DNA of 64,000 bases. It comes from Planktothrix serta PCC 8927 (GTDB lineage: Bacteria > Cyanobacteriota > Cyanobacteriia > Cyanobacteriales > Microcoleaceae). Shown here piece by piece: positions 26,575 through 34,538 of this stretch. A program made the translations under genes and the position numbers. The stretch is from positions 132,791-196,790 of the forward strand of contig NZ_LR734875.1 in NCBI RefSeq assembly GCF_900010725.2, read 5' to 3'. Position 1 is the stretch's first letter. Every line of letters starts with the position of its first letter. The notes under the pieces are model-generated. The model did no database searches and was not told the origin of the DNA. It was given only the letters and a program-made list of their open reading frames with translations.

Positions 26575-28011
26575 ATGTCTATCAGCACGACGATTAAAAC
26601 CATTCAAGACATCATGCGGAAAGATGCGGGTGTGGATGGTGACGCCCAGCGCATTAGTCAATTGGTGTGGATGATTTTCCTCAAGGTGTTTGACTCTCGT
26701 GAGGAGGAATACGAACTGCTGAAAGACAATTATAAATCGCCGATTCCAGAGGGGTTGCGATGGCGGAATTGGGCGGCAGATGATGAGGGAATTACTGGGC
26801 CTAATTTACTGGATTTTGTGGATAATGCGCTGTTTAAAAGCCTGAAGGATTTAAGAACCTCTACCGATCCGCGTGGACGGATGATTGGGAAGGTGTTTGA
26901 GGATGCCTATAACTACATGAAAAATGGCACTCTCATCCGCCAGGTAATTAACAAGCTGAATGAGGTTGATTTTAATAAGTCGGTACAAAAGCAGCAGTTT
27001 AGCGAGATTTACGAGAAAATTCTGAAGGATTTACAAAGTGCAGGAAATGCGGGGGAATATTACACGCCCCGTGCGGTGACAAAGTTTATAGTCGATCGCG
27101 TTAATCCTCAATTGGGGGAAGTGCTACTCGATCCGGCTTGTGGGACGGGTGGCTTTTTAATCGCCGCAATTGACCATATTCGCCATCATTTTAATAGTGC
27201 TGATGTGCCAGGAATATTACAGCGTAATATTCGGGGAACTGAGAAAAAGCCCTTACCTTATAACCTGTGTATGACAAATCTGATCTTGCACGGGATTGAT
27301 CTGCCTTCGGTGGAACATGACAATACTTTGGCACGGCCTTTAAGAGATTATAGTCCTAAAGAACGAGTCGATGTCATTATTACTAATCCGCCCTTTGGAG
27401 GGATGGAAGAAGATGGAATTGAGAGCAATTTTCCGGCGAGTTATCGCACTAGGGAAACGGCGGATTTGTTCCTTTTGTTAATTATACACTTGTTAAAAGA
27501 TGGGGGGAGAGGAGCGATCGTTCTGCCCGATGGAACACTGTTTGGGGAAGGGGTGAAAACCCGAATTAAGGAAAAGTTGCTGCAAGAGTGCAATCTCCAT
27601 ACCATTGTTCGTTTACCGAATGGGGTATTTAATCCTTATACGGGGATTAAAACGAATTTACTATTTTTTACTAAGGGTGAACCGACGGAAAAAATCTGGT
27701 ATTATGAACACCCATACCCACTGGGTTACAAGTCTTACTCGAAAACTAAACCGATTAGATTTGAGGAGTTTCAACCGGAGCAAAATTGGTGGGATAATCG
27801 AGAGGAAAATGAGTTTGCTTGGCAGGTTTCAGTAGAGGATATTAAGGCAAATAACTACAACTTGGATATTAAGAACCCTCACCAAGTTGATATTGAACAC
27901 ACTGATCTCGATGAGATGCTCAAGCATCATCAACAACTGATGGTAGAATTGAATGAGGTGCGGAGTAAACTGAAGTTTGAGTTAATGGAGGCATTAATGC
28001 CGGATGAGTGA
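26575..28011 (+). CDS. hsdM: type I restriction-modification N6-adenine methyltransferase
   Basis: 478 residues. An N-terminal helical domain (IQDIMRKDAGVDGDAQRISQLVWMIFLKVFD) precedes the catalytic domain, with AdoMet-binding motif DPACGTGGFL (~186) and catalytic motif IV TNPPFGG (~271). HsdM methylates adenine in the target sequence set by HsdS and forms M2S with it. It begins directly after the hsdR stop. No damage was seen. With hsdR dead and hsdS shortened, it could survive as a methylation-only system if the HsdS half-subunit dimerises; this is inference. Length is normal (~480-500). Confidence 0.93.
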   Translation: MSISTTIKTIQDIMRKDAGVDGDAQRISQLVWMIFLKVFDSREEEYELLKDNYKSPIPEGLRWRNWAADDEGITGPNLLDFVDNALFKSLKDLRTSTDPRGRMIGKVFEDAYNYMKNGTLIRQVINKLNEVDFNKSVQKQQFSEIYEKILKDLQSAGNAGEYYTPRAVTKFIVDRVNPQLGEVLLDPACGTGGFLIAAIDHIRHHFNSADVPGILQRNIRGTEKKPLPYNLCMTNLILHGIDLPSVEHDNTLARPLRDYSPKERVDVIITNPPFGGMEEDGIESNFPASYRTRETADLFLLLIIHLLKDGGRGAIVLPDGTLFGEGVKTRIKEKLLQECNLHTIVRLPNGVFNPYTGIKTNLLFFTKGEPTEKIWYYEHPYPLGYKSYSKTKPIRFEEFQPEQNWWDNREENEFAWQVSVEDIKANNYNLDIKNPHQVDIEHTDLDEMLKHHQQLMVELNEVRSKLKFELMEALMPDE

Positions 28012-28048
28012 TGAAAAAGAATGGTGAGCAAGTGACTAAAACCTATAG

Positions 28049-28228
28049 TTAACGGTTGCTACTTGGAAACAAGCTTCTAGTCTGCGACTTCAGCATAATT
28101 TTTCGTTCTGGGACAGTTTTATTATTGCTACAGCCTTGTCTGCAAAGGCTAGTATCCTTTATTCTCAAGATATGCAAGATGGGTTAGTTATTAATAATCA
28201 ACTTGAAATTGTGAATCCGTTCAAATGA
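28049..28228 (+). pseudogene. PIN-domain toxin fragment between hsdM and hsdS
   Basis: After an in-frame TAG (28046) the frame reads LTVATWKQASSLRLQHNFSF, then WDSFIIATALSAKASILYSQ, DMQDGLVINNQLEIVNPFK and a stop. This is the C-terminal half of a VapC-type PIN domain (conserved WDSFI-ATA and LYSQDMQDG). It has no start or N-terminal half and lies in the 213-bp gap between hsdM and hsdS; its stop overlaps the hsdS ATG (ATGA). It probably came from a toxin-antitoxin pair once inserted here. Non-functional. Confidence 0.75.
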
Positions 28229-29073
28229 AAATAGAAAGTTTTTTTAGTAATTTTGAATTATTAACTGATGCGCCGAATGCTGTTGTTAAGTTGCGGGAAC
28301 TTATTCTGCAATTGGCTGTAAGCGGTAAGCTTGTTCGTCAAGATCCTAATGATGAACCTGCTTCTATACTGCTAGAGAGAATCCGAACTGAAAAAGAGCG
28401 TTTAATTAAGGAGAAAAAGATTAGAGACAAATATCCCGTTATCGGCATCAAGCCAACTGAAATACCATTCAAGATTCCCGATAGTTGGAAATGGGTGCGT
28501 ATTGGAGATATCGGAAATGTTGTAGGGGGAGGCACTCCAAAAACGGATCAATCTGAATACTACGCAGATCATGACATTCCTTGGATAACTCCATCTGACT
28601 TATATGGATTATCAGGTAAATTCGTTAGTCGGGGGAAAAAAGATATTTCTCTCCTAGGATTGCAAAAGAGTTCAGCACAGCTAATGCCAACGGGTACTGT
28701 GGTATTCTCAAGCCGTGCGCCTATAGGTTATGTTGCCATTGCTAAAAACGATTTGTCTACAAATCAGGGGTTTAAATCATGTGTTCCTTTCTGTTTAGAG
28801 ATGAGCGAATATATTTATTACTTTTTGAAATTCGCTGCTAGAGAAATAGATTATCAAGCTTCTGGAACCACTTTTAAAGAGATATCAGGTAAAGAATTTA
28901 GTTTAATTATGATCCCTATCCCCCCCCTTAAAGAACAAAAGCGTATTGTTGAAAGAGTTGATTACCTTATGTCACTTTGCAATACTTTTGAAGCGAAAAT
29001 GACAGAGGTAAAAATTCATCAGGAACGTTTAGCCGAAGCTTTAATAAATAAAACTTCTAAATCTCTGACCTAA
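28225..29073 (+). CDS. hsdS: type I restriction specificity subunit HsdS, half-length
   Basis: 282 residues, short compared with the usual ~400-450. It has an N-terminal conserved region (ELILQLAVSGKLVRQDPNDEPAS), a single target recognition domain starting IPDSWKWVRIGDIGNVVGGGTPK and ending SGKEFSLIMIPIPPLKEQKRIV, then one coiled-coil arm (ERVDYLMSLCNTFEAKM). Full HsdS has two recognition domains; half-sized forms can pair to recognise palindromic sites. Whether this is a natural half-subunit or the result of recombination is open. Two remnants of an hsdS 3' end lie at 30239-30358 and 31871-31976. The start overlaps the PIN fragment stop. Confidence 0.88.
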   Translation: MKIESFFSNFELLTDAPNAVVKLRELILQLAVSGKLVRQDPNDEPASILLERIRTEKERLIKEKKIRDKYPVIGIKPTEIPFKIPDSWKWVRIGDIGNVVGGGTPKTDQSEYYADHDIPWITPSDLYGLSGKFVSRGKKDISLLGLQKSSAQLMPTGTVVFSSRAPIGYVAIAKNDLSTNQGFKSCVPFCLEMSEYIYYFLKFAAREIDYQASGTTFKEISGKEFSLIMIPIPPLKEQKRIVERVDYLMSLCNTFEAKMTEVKIHQERLAEALINKTSKSLT

Positions 29074-29082
29074 AATCTATCT

Positions 29083-29829
29083 TTATTCAGTCCAGCAAAG
29101 TGTTATGTAATGTTCAGCCCCAGGCATAATAGAGTTCAAAGAACCAATGACTTTTTGAGTAGAAATCACCCAGCTTTGATCTTCAAAAGTAATCTTCTGC
29201 CTGAGAATATTTGTTCCCGAAAGTTGATTTACATCAACTAGAATCTGTTTAAATCTCTCTACACCAGTTCTTTTTTTCATTTGATGTTCCTTTCCCTCGC
29301 CTCTCCATTTGCGATGAGCAGTTTCCGAGAGACAAATAACGAGCAAATCTGCCTTGTCTTCTTTTAACAAATCTAAATCTTTTTCAAGCTCTTTACCAGC
29401 AAGATTTTTTGTTTGTCCTAACCAACCACGAGCTTTAAATTCAACCCGGATATATTTATGTTCAGGAATCTCACCTCCACCAATTTTAGCATCATTCATC
29501 ATTGGTTCATGTGGATCGCGATCAAAAATTGTTACATTTGCAAGTTGAACTTTTGCATTTTTTCTTGTACCGAGAGCATCTCCTGAAGGATTCCAACCTA
29601 TTAACCTACCTGTCGAACTATCAATTCGGATATGTTGAACTTGCTGACCATGATAATTAATACCAATGCGAAGATAATACCGAGGAGTGACATTTGCTCG
29701 GATTATTTCAAATTGCATATAATGTTGGACATAAGCTTCCGATGAAGTTGCTGCTGGATTATCTTCCAGTAGCTTTGAGATAGTTTGATGAACTAACTGG
29801 ATCAGAGAATCTGGAGGAGTTCTGGTCAT
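29083..29829 (-). CDS. putative restriction endonuclease of a controller-protein system (PD-(D/E)XK-like)
   Basis: A 248-residue protein I do not recognise as a named family. It contains a candidate nuclease motif: an Asp in NVTIFDRDPHEP, then YIRVEFKARGWLG with E-x-K, and a following helix/loop (GKELEKDLDLLKEDKADLLVICL) as in PD-(D/E)XK enzymes. Its ATG is 3 bp after the stop of a small XRE-type gene with an upstream C-box (30167-30193), the arrangement of controller-restriction pairs of type II systems. No matching methylase gene is adjacent. It could instead be a nuclease effector of an unknown defence system. The role is inferred from context and the motif. Confidence 0.5.
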   Translation of the reverse strand: MTRTPPDSLIQLVHQTISKLLEDNPAATSSEAYVQHYMQFEIIRANVTPRYYLRIGINYHGQQVQHIRIDSSTGRLIGWNPSGDALGTRKNAKVQLANVTIFDRDPHEPMMNDAKIGGGEIPEHKYIRVEFKARGWLGQTKNLAGKELEKDLDLLKEDKADLLVICLSETAHRKWRGEGKEHQMKKRTGVERFKQILVDVNQLSGTNILRQKITFEDQSWVISTQKVIGSLNSIMPGAEHYITLCWTE

Positions 29830-29832
29830 GAC

Positions 29833-30081
29833 TTAATACCTAGAAATCAATGGAAGCATATCTAGTCTTGGAAACAAGTTTCCAACTTCGGTATTAAGCG
29901 CAATAGCAATTCTAATAAGGTTTAGTGAGGCAACATTACGCTCTCCTCTTTCTATACCTCCTATATAAGTTCGGTCTATCTCTACTAACTCAGCAAGCTC
30001 TTCTTGAGATAACCCTTTCGATTCTCTAATAGCTCTTATATTTTTACCGATGTCAACTAACCAAGGATGTTTCTTTTTCAT
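29833..30081 (-). CDS. XRE-family controller (C) protein
   Basis: 82 residues: a single helix-turn-helix domain (IGKNIRAIRESKGLSQEELAELVEIDRTYIGGIERGERN) with short ends, the size and form of C proteins that time the expression of restriction endonucleases. The recognition helix region RTYIGGIERG is typical. A C-box (ACTTATAGTC...GACTTATAGG on the coding strand) lies 86 bp upstream, consistent with autoregulation. The next gene on the same strand, 3 bp on, is the putative nuclease. It could be a plain XRE repressor, but the box favours the controller reading. Confidence 0.82.
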   Translation of the reverse strand: MKKKHPWLVDIGKNIRAIRESKGLSQEELAELVEIDRTYIGGIERGERNVASLNLIRIAIALNTEVGNLFPRLDMLPLISRY

Positions 30082-30166
30082 AGCTTATTAAACTTAAGAC
30101 CACTAGCACGATAAAAAACGGTAATAGCTAGTTATCTTGTGTCTGATTGCTTAGAATATTTCCCTG

Positions 30167-30193
30167 AGTCCTATAAGTCTACGGACTATAAGT
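30167..30193 (-). promoter_or_regulatory. C-box operator of the controller protein
   Basis: On the minus strand it reads ACTTATAGTC, CGTA, then GACTTATAGGACT. Paired ACTTATAGTC-type half-sites with this spacing are the known binding sites of C proteins such as those of PvuII- and BamHI-type systems. It lies upstream of the XRE gene on its coding strand. Confidence 0.7.
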
Positions 30194-30238
30194 ACCATTA
30201 AGTCTAGGGTTAGTTGCGCTAAAAATTTAAACGAACTT

Positions 30239-30358
30239 ATGAAGGAAATTAATCGCCTGATGTCACTCTGCGATGAACTAGAAGGCAAACTGAAGGAAAC
30301 GCGATCGCATAGCGAAAAACTGATGGAAGTTGCAGCGCGGGAAGTGTTGGCTGTTTGA
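30239..30358 (+). pseudogene. hsdS 3'-end remnant, copy 1
   Basis: The frame reads MKEINRLMSLCDELEGKLKE, then TRSHSEKLMEVAAREVLAV and a stop: the C-terminal coiled-coil end of an HsdS subunit, homologous to the end of the intact gene (LMSLCNTFEAKM) but not the same. No upstream recognition domain remains. A second, more damaged copy is at 31871-31976. Confidence 0.8.
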
Positions 30359-30526
30359 TGGGGAGTGCGATGGTTAGTGTAAGTTTTAGAAAGGCGATCG
30401 CAATCAGTAGGAATCCAACCTACTCGGAATACAATACCACTTTGGCATTATATGGCTCGTCATCCTCCTCGTGGGGTGGCTTTAGTTGAATGAATCTTTA
30501 TGGCAACAGTCTGCTGCTCATTGAGA

Positions 30527-31099
30527 CTAAGAAGCTTTGGGGTTCCTACTACGTTCAGCTTTAGCTTTATTTCTAAACTCTCCAAAGTCAATTACTGTAG
30601 AGTTCTCAGCAGCATCCCATATATCGTCTACTACTTCCTGAAAAGCAGGTAATACTAGCAACGTATATTGCCCAATCCCTTTATTCCGTTTGTCTCCCAC
30701 TTTTAATGCTGAGATTTGATAGCCCAGATCTGACAAGTCCTCTTTTATCCAGAAGACTTCATCACCTACCACAACAATCCTTTTATCCCTTAAGCTCCCG
30801 TCTATATTGCACTTGTCAAAGTAATCTAAGACTCTGCGGATCATCTGGAGCGAGGTGTTTTCTCGCAGGTCTCGAATAGCTTTGATATCTAGAAGTTGTT
30901 CCCAAGTGTAATAGACTTCAGGTTTCTTCTTCCCATTCCATATTCTCTCTGGCACAACCAATCCAGCACGCTCAAGAGATTGTAGCTGATTGGAGGTCGC
31001 CCCAGTCAGTTCCATTATCTCTTTTCTAATGAACCGATCAATCAATGAAGTATTCAAAACACAAAACTGAATACATTTGTTAGTATATGAGAGGAGCAT
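30527..31099 (-). CDS. MerR-family transcriptional regulator
   Basis: 190 residues. The first ~28 are variable; then RFIRKEIMELTGATSNQLQSLERAGLVVPERIWNGKKKPEVYYTWEQL gives a winged-helix MerR DNA-binding part, followed by a dimerisation helix (IRRVLDYF) and a C-terminal domain with VVVGDEVFWIKEDL that is not a known metal-binding type. No cysteine cluster is seen in the C-terminal half. It is divergent from the YjzC-like gene, and a perfect 9-bp inverted repeat covers its start codon. A possible later start is Val near residue 14. It may regulate the small genes to its right. The real ligand is unknown. Confidence 0.75.
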   Translation of the reverse strand: MLLSYTNKCIQFCVLNTSLIDRFIRKEIMELTGATSNQLQSLERAGLVVPERIWNGKKKPEVYYTWEQLLDIKAIRDLRENTSLQMIRRVLDYFDKCNIDGSLRDKRIVVVGDEVFWIKEDLSDLGYQISALKVGDKRNKGIGQYTLLVLPAFQEVVDDIWDAAENSTVIDFGEFRNKAKAERSRNPKAS

Positions 31100-31128
31100 G
31101 AGATAGCTTGACCTCTAAGCTCATGCTC
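31094..31128. promoter_or_regulatory. inverted repeat between the MerR and YjzC-like genes
   Basis: GAGCATGAG (31094-31102) and CTCATGCTC (31120-31128) are perfect complements; inner AGCTT/AAGCT extends the dyad. It overlaps the MerR start codon (31099), the likely place of an autoregulatory operator. It could also fold in RNA. Confidence 0.6.
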
Positions 31129-31159
31129 TAGTTGTAATTTATATGGAGGCAATGTTGCC

Positions 31160-31330
31160 ATGATTTATAGATCAGGTCAAATCGTACCCACAAGTGGCCA
31201 ATATGCTGTAGTTAATCAGCAAGGATATAGTATTGGCCGTGAAGTTACGGTTGTTAAGGGAGAACCTTTTCCACCCGTTCCTTCTGGTTATGGTTTTAAG
31301 TTAGCTGACCCAACTAAACACTGGCGTTAA
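31160..31330 (+). CDS. YjzC-like small protein
   Basis: A 56-residue protein. It begins MIYRSGQIVPTSGQYAVVNQ and ends with FPPVPSGYGFKLADPTKHWR. The G(Q)-x-(V/A)P-x-SGxY pattern and later GEPFPPVP match the small YjzC-like family found in Bacillus and elsewhere, of unknown function. A Shine-Dalgarno (GGAGG, 31145) precedes the ATG. It lies divergent from the MerR gene and 113 bp before a coiled-coil zinc-ribbon gene; these three probably form a cargo module. No catalytic residues are visible. Confidence 0.6.
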   Translation: MIYRSGQIVPTSGQYAVVNQQGYSIGREVTVVKGEPFPPVPSGYGFKLADPTKHWR

Positions 31331-31443
31331 TTACATACTACCTTGCCTTGTTACCCTAAGACCTTCTTTGAGTCCGTCTTAGGGTGGATATTGGGATAGC
31401 AAGATGCTGGATTGCCATAACACATAGTAAAGGAATTAACTTA

Positions 31444-31860
31444 ATGTCAACAGATATTTCAAAAGCCGTTATGGGCGTGTCAGCAGGTATCGATGCAATT
31501 AAAAAGCTTGGTGATTTGGCAGTCAAAACTCAAAACCTAGAGCTGCGAGAAGGGATTCTTAACCTTAGAGAACAACTTTTAGAGGCAAAAGACGCACTTT
31601 TAGATGCAAAAGAACAGGTTTCTAATTATAAGGAAGAGAACGCTACACTCAAAGCTAGGATTACAGAACTTGAGCAGAGATTAGCAGACGGCCAAGAAGA
31701 AATTAAGCTGACTGTTAAAAAGGGTGGTTACTACAAAGAGGACGGCGATGGCCCTTACTGCACAGGTTGTTATGACAATAATCAGAAATTAATCAGAGTT
31801 AATGACGTTGGCCCGATATGGCGTTGCCCTGTCTGTAAAAGTGTAGTTACTAAGACATAA
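31444..31860 (+). CDS. coiled-coil protein with C-terminal zinc ribbon
   Basis: 138 residues from ATG 31444 (AAAGGAATTAACTTA upstream). After an N-terminal helix (DISKAVMGVSAGIDAIKKLGDLAVK) comes a long coiled coil (~residues 30-90; NLREQLLEAKDALLDAKEQ, YKEENATLKARITELEQRL). The C-terminal part has two Cys pairs (CTGC and CPVC) with GGYYKEDGDGPYC before them, a zinc ribbon. Similar coiled-coil zinc-ribbon proteins occur on phages and mobile elements; the role is unknown. It may bind nucleic acid or protein. It ends just before the second hsdS remnant. Confidence 0.7.
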   Translation: MSTDISKAVMGVSAGIDAIKKLGDLAVKTQNLELREGILNLREQLLEAKDALLDAKEQVSNYKEENATLKARITELEQRLADGQEEIKLTVKKGGYYKEDGDGPYCTGCYDNNQKLIRVNDVGPIWRCPVCKSVVTKT

Positions 31861-31870
31861 CAAGCAGATT

Positions 31871-31976
31871 TAAATCGTCTGTCCTCTGTGATGCGCTGGA
31901 AGGCAAGCTGAAGGAAGTGTGATCGCACAGCGAAAAACTGATGGAAGTTGCAGCACGAGAAGTATTAGCTGTGTGA
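31871..31976 (+). pseudogene. hsdS 3'-end remnant, copy 2
   Basis: Similar to 30239-30358: LCDALEGKLKEV, stop, then SHSEKLMEVAAREVLAV and stop. The internal stop and small deletions show decay. Together with copy 1 it flanks the MerR/YjzC/zinc-ribbon genes as a ~100-bp direct repeat. Confidence 0.75.
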
Positions 31977-32003
31977 TGCGGATGCGATGCCTATCAGTGA
32001 AAC

Positions 32004-34490
32004 CTACAGATTAATAGGTATAGTCTGCTTAATTTTATTGGAAATAGAAATAGGAGTATAAATATCAACTTCAACTTCATCTACAACTCGGATCGAAACA
32101 ATTAGAGCGTATCTAGCAGTATTATTCCATCCTTCCCACCTTGAGTTATATTTCCACCAACCGCTAACAGGGTATATGCCAATAGCGTCTTTCTGAGCCA
32201 ACTCAGCCGCAGTACCTTGCCAAATATCAGAATGGATTGAACCCCGATTCCATGTCTTAGGCCCTAGAAACCATCCAGTATCTTGATCTTTTTTATCTTT
32301 ATTTTTAGTAGATGGAACATTCTCTTCAGTTTTTAACGCTTCCTTATTAATCCGTTGCCTAAAAGCAGTTAAAGACTCTTTAGAACGCTTAACAGCAAGC
32401 CTCAAACCATACGAAGCGTAAGAATGTTTATTCAACCATCCTCGCTCTCCAGGGTTGGGTTCGATAAAGTATGAAAGTGTTACCCGCATTTCGACTTTTG
32501 TTTCACGCAACTCTTCTAGCTCTTGTGTTGGCCAGGGTAATATGTGAAGGTTCATTTCTTTTGTTTTTACTTCGCCATCAACTTTATGAAAAGGCTGGAA
32601 CTCATCTTCACAAATCATTGTTAAGTCATTTTGACTGCTAAAAATTGCCCTATTCAGATTGGGAACACCATAACCGTATCGACGCAGTAGTATCGATACT
32701 TTGTCCCTTTGGGAAGGACTTTTAGGCAAATTATGAAGCATTGCGGGAGTCCACTCCGCAGAATGAACGATTAACCCACGAACTGTTTCTGCCCAGTATT
32801 CGGGATGTTTAGCCCAAATACGTGCTGCCATATTGCTACATAAAGCTGCTGCTGCACTGGTGTCTCCAGAGAGGTTGAATGGGCGTACATTGGGTTGATA
32901 ATACGTTGTCAAAAGTCGTAAATCATCAAGATCCATCCCTGGATAATTAGGATCATCTGTTGCTAGGTTTCCGCCCTCAAAAGTCACATCTGGTCGGATA
33001 GGCCACTTATCACGCCACAAAAGAGAAGTTCGACTTCGAGGTGAAAGGTCGCCCGCAGGAGCAATAGATTGCCATCCAGCATATTTCTGATCGATGATAT
33101 TAACTTTATCGGTATAAGCCCCGACTACAAGTGCGTTCCATGCTTGCGAGGGGTTTTCTGCTGGGCTTAGATCATTTTTATCAAGATATTCACTAAGCAT
33201 AATGTCCCCTCTGATATTACCAACCGGAATAATCATTAATCTTTGAGATTCAAAGCAGATTTGATCGACTGCTGCCGACCAAGAAGAGGGAACTCCGGCA
33301 TTACTATTGATTTCACTCGTTAAAGCCATACAAATTACACGCTGGCGTTTCGGGTTCTTGATTTCCGCACGAGAAACAGCCTCTTGTGTAATCGCTCCAT
33401 AAAGTCTAGGGTCGTTTTGTCCTTGGTCTGGAAGTATCTTTACAGATTCCAAACAGTGGGTTAGATGATATACCCTGTTTGATTTTATCAATGGCTCACA
33501 AAGGTCGCCATACAGAGCTATACCAGCCATTTCAGTACCATGCCCACAATTGTCTGCCAGTACCCAGTTTGGATCGCAAGTCAACAAATCTTGAGGAGCA
33601 AGGGCTGACTTAATTAAAGGATGGGAGCGTGTGACACCGCTATCTAACAAACAAATAGCTAAATTATTATTTGATGGCACGATAGTGCGGTGAGCAAGCT
33701 CTTTTACCCAGTCAATCTGTTCTTGGTTATCCATTTCCAAGAATATGGAAGGTAAATCTTTAGCAAGGCGAAGTTCGGCAATCAAACCATTATTGTTAAT
33801 AATTCGTGATAAATCTGTTACAGTTGCCAATGCTAAAATTACTTCTCTCTCAGGGAAACTAATGGAGTTTTCTGTTATCCTAATCTCCAGTATTTGAGCT
33901 ATTCGCTGGAAAGATTCAAGACAACCCTGACGTAACCAAACTTCCCACCATACTTGCTGATATTCAGATGGAAATTCAAGATTGTCTGTGAATAGCGATC
34001 GCACTGTACCTAAGTTAATTTCTTCCAATGGTGCGATTAACTGCTCGTTCTTCGGATTACCCTTTATAGTTTCCTGATCGCGGTAAGCTTCTATCCTGGA
34101 AGAAAAAAAATCTGATGCCTTCTCTGGCACAAATACGGTTGCTGATACAGTTTCCTCTGCCTCATCATTTGCTCGGACTGCAAGCAACTCGATTTTCTTA
34201 AGCTTATTTTCCAATGACGCAACCGCTTTCAGTTCACTTTTTTGTAGCTGTAACTCTAAATAAAAACCAGATTGTCCAACTGCAAGTTCTGGTTCGCGCA
34301 CTAATTTTTGTTGCTGATAATTTTCCAGAGCTTTTTCAAAAGCTTCTTGCAACCTTTCAGCGTGTTGTATGCGATCGCGGGGTGGAAGCGATTTCTTCCC
34401 GTCTCCGCCGCCACCGCGAGATGTATATTTTTGGCTATCTCCCTTTTCTACAATATAAAAATTAGGGAGATTCCTCTGGTATTTTACCAT
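32004..34490 (-). CDS. ietS: IetS-like subtilisin-family serine protease (IetAS defence system)
   Basis: 828 residues, with an N-terminal part of ~270 residues without known fold and an S8 protease domain: catalytic Asp283 in AICLLDSGVTRSHPLI, His317 in NCGHGTEMAGIALYG, oxyanion Asn425 in IPVGNIRG, and Ser545 in NLSGDTSAAAALCSNMAARIW. The C-terminal ~200 residues contain DTGWFLGPKTWNRGS and GWWKYNSRWEG, as in protease partners of AAA ATPases. There is no signal peptide, so it acts in the cytoplasm. It follows the ATPase gene by 48 bp on the same strand. The two-gene set AAA ATPase plus subtilisin is the IetAS anti-phage and plasmid-incompatibility system. Both active sites look complete. Confidence 0.83.
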   Translation of the reverse strand: MVKYQRNLPNFYIVEKGDSQKYTSRGGGGDGKKSLPPRDRIQHAERLQEAFEKALENYQQQKLVREPELAVGQSGFYLELQLQKSELKAVASLENKLKKIELLAVRANDEAEETVSATVFVPEKASDFFSSRIEAYRDQETIKGNPKNEQLIAPLEEINLGTVRSLFTDNLEFPSEYQQVWWEVWLRQGCLESFQRIAQILEIRITENSISFPEREVILALATVTDLSRIINNNGLIAELRLAKDLPSIFLEMDNQEQIDWVKELAHRTIVPSNNNLAICLLDSGVTRSHPLIKSALAPQDLLTCDPNWVLADNCGHGTEMAGIALYGDLCEPLIKSNRVYHLTHCLESVKILPDQGQNDPRLYGAITQEAVSRAEIKNPKRQRVICMALTSEINSNAGVPSSWSAAVDQICFESQRLMIIPVGNIRGDIMLSEYLDKNDLSPAENPSQAWNALVVGAYTDKVNIIDQKYAGWQSIAPAGDLSPRSRTSLLWRDKWPIRPDVTFEGGNLATDDPNYPGMDLDDLRLLTTYYQPNVRPFNLSGDTSAAAALCSNMAARIWAKHPEYWAETVRGLIVHSAEWTPAMLHNLPKSPSQRDKVSILLRRYGYGVPNLNRAIFSSQNDLTMICEDEFQPFHKVDGEVKTKEMNLHILPWPTQELEELRETKVEMRVTLSYFIEPNPGERGWLNKHSYASYGLRLAVKRSKESLTAFRQRINKEALKTEENVPSTKNKDKKDQDTGWFLGPKTWNRGSIHSDIWQGTAAELAQKDAIGIYPVSGWWKYNSRWEGWNNTARYALIVSIRVVDEVEVDIYTPISISNKIKQTIPINL

Positions 34491-34538
34491 TGAACTATAA
34501 AGTCATTTTCAACACCTATTATAAAGGGAATAACCCAT

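Noticed and set aside
30361..30526. Possible coding remnant (frame with WHYMARHPPRGVALVE)
   Set aside because: A short frame with a stop at its end, no family recognised and no start; likely chance or untraceable debris.
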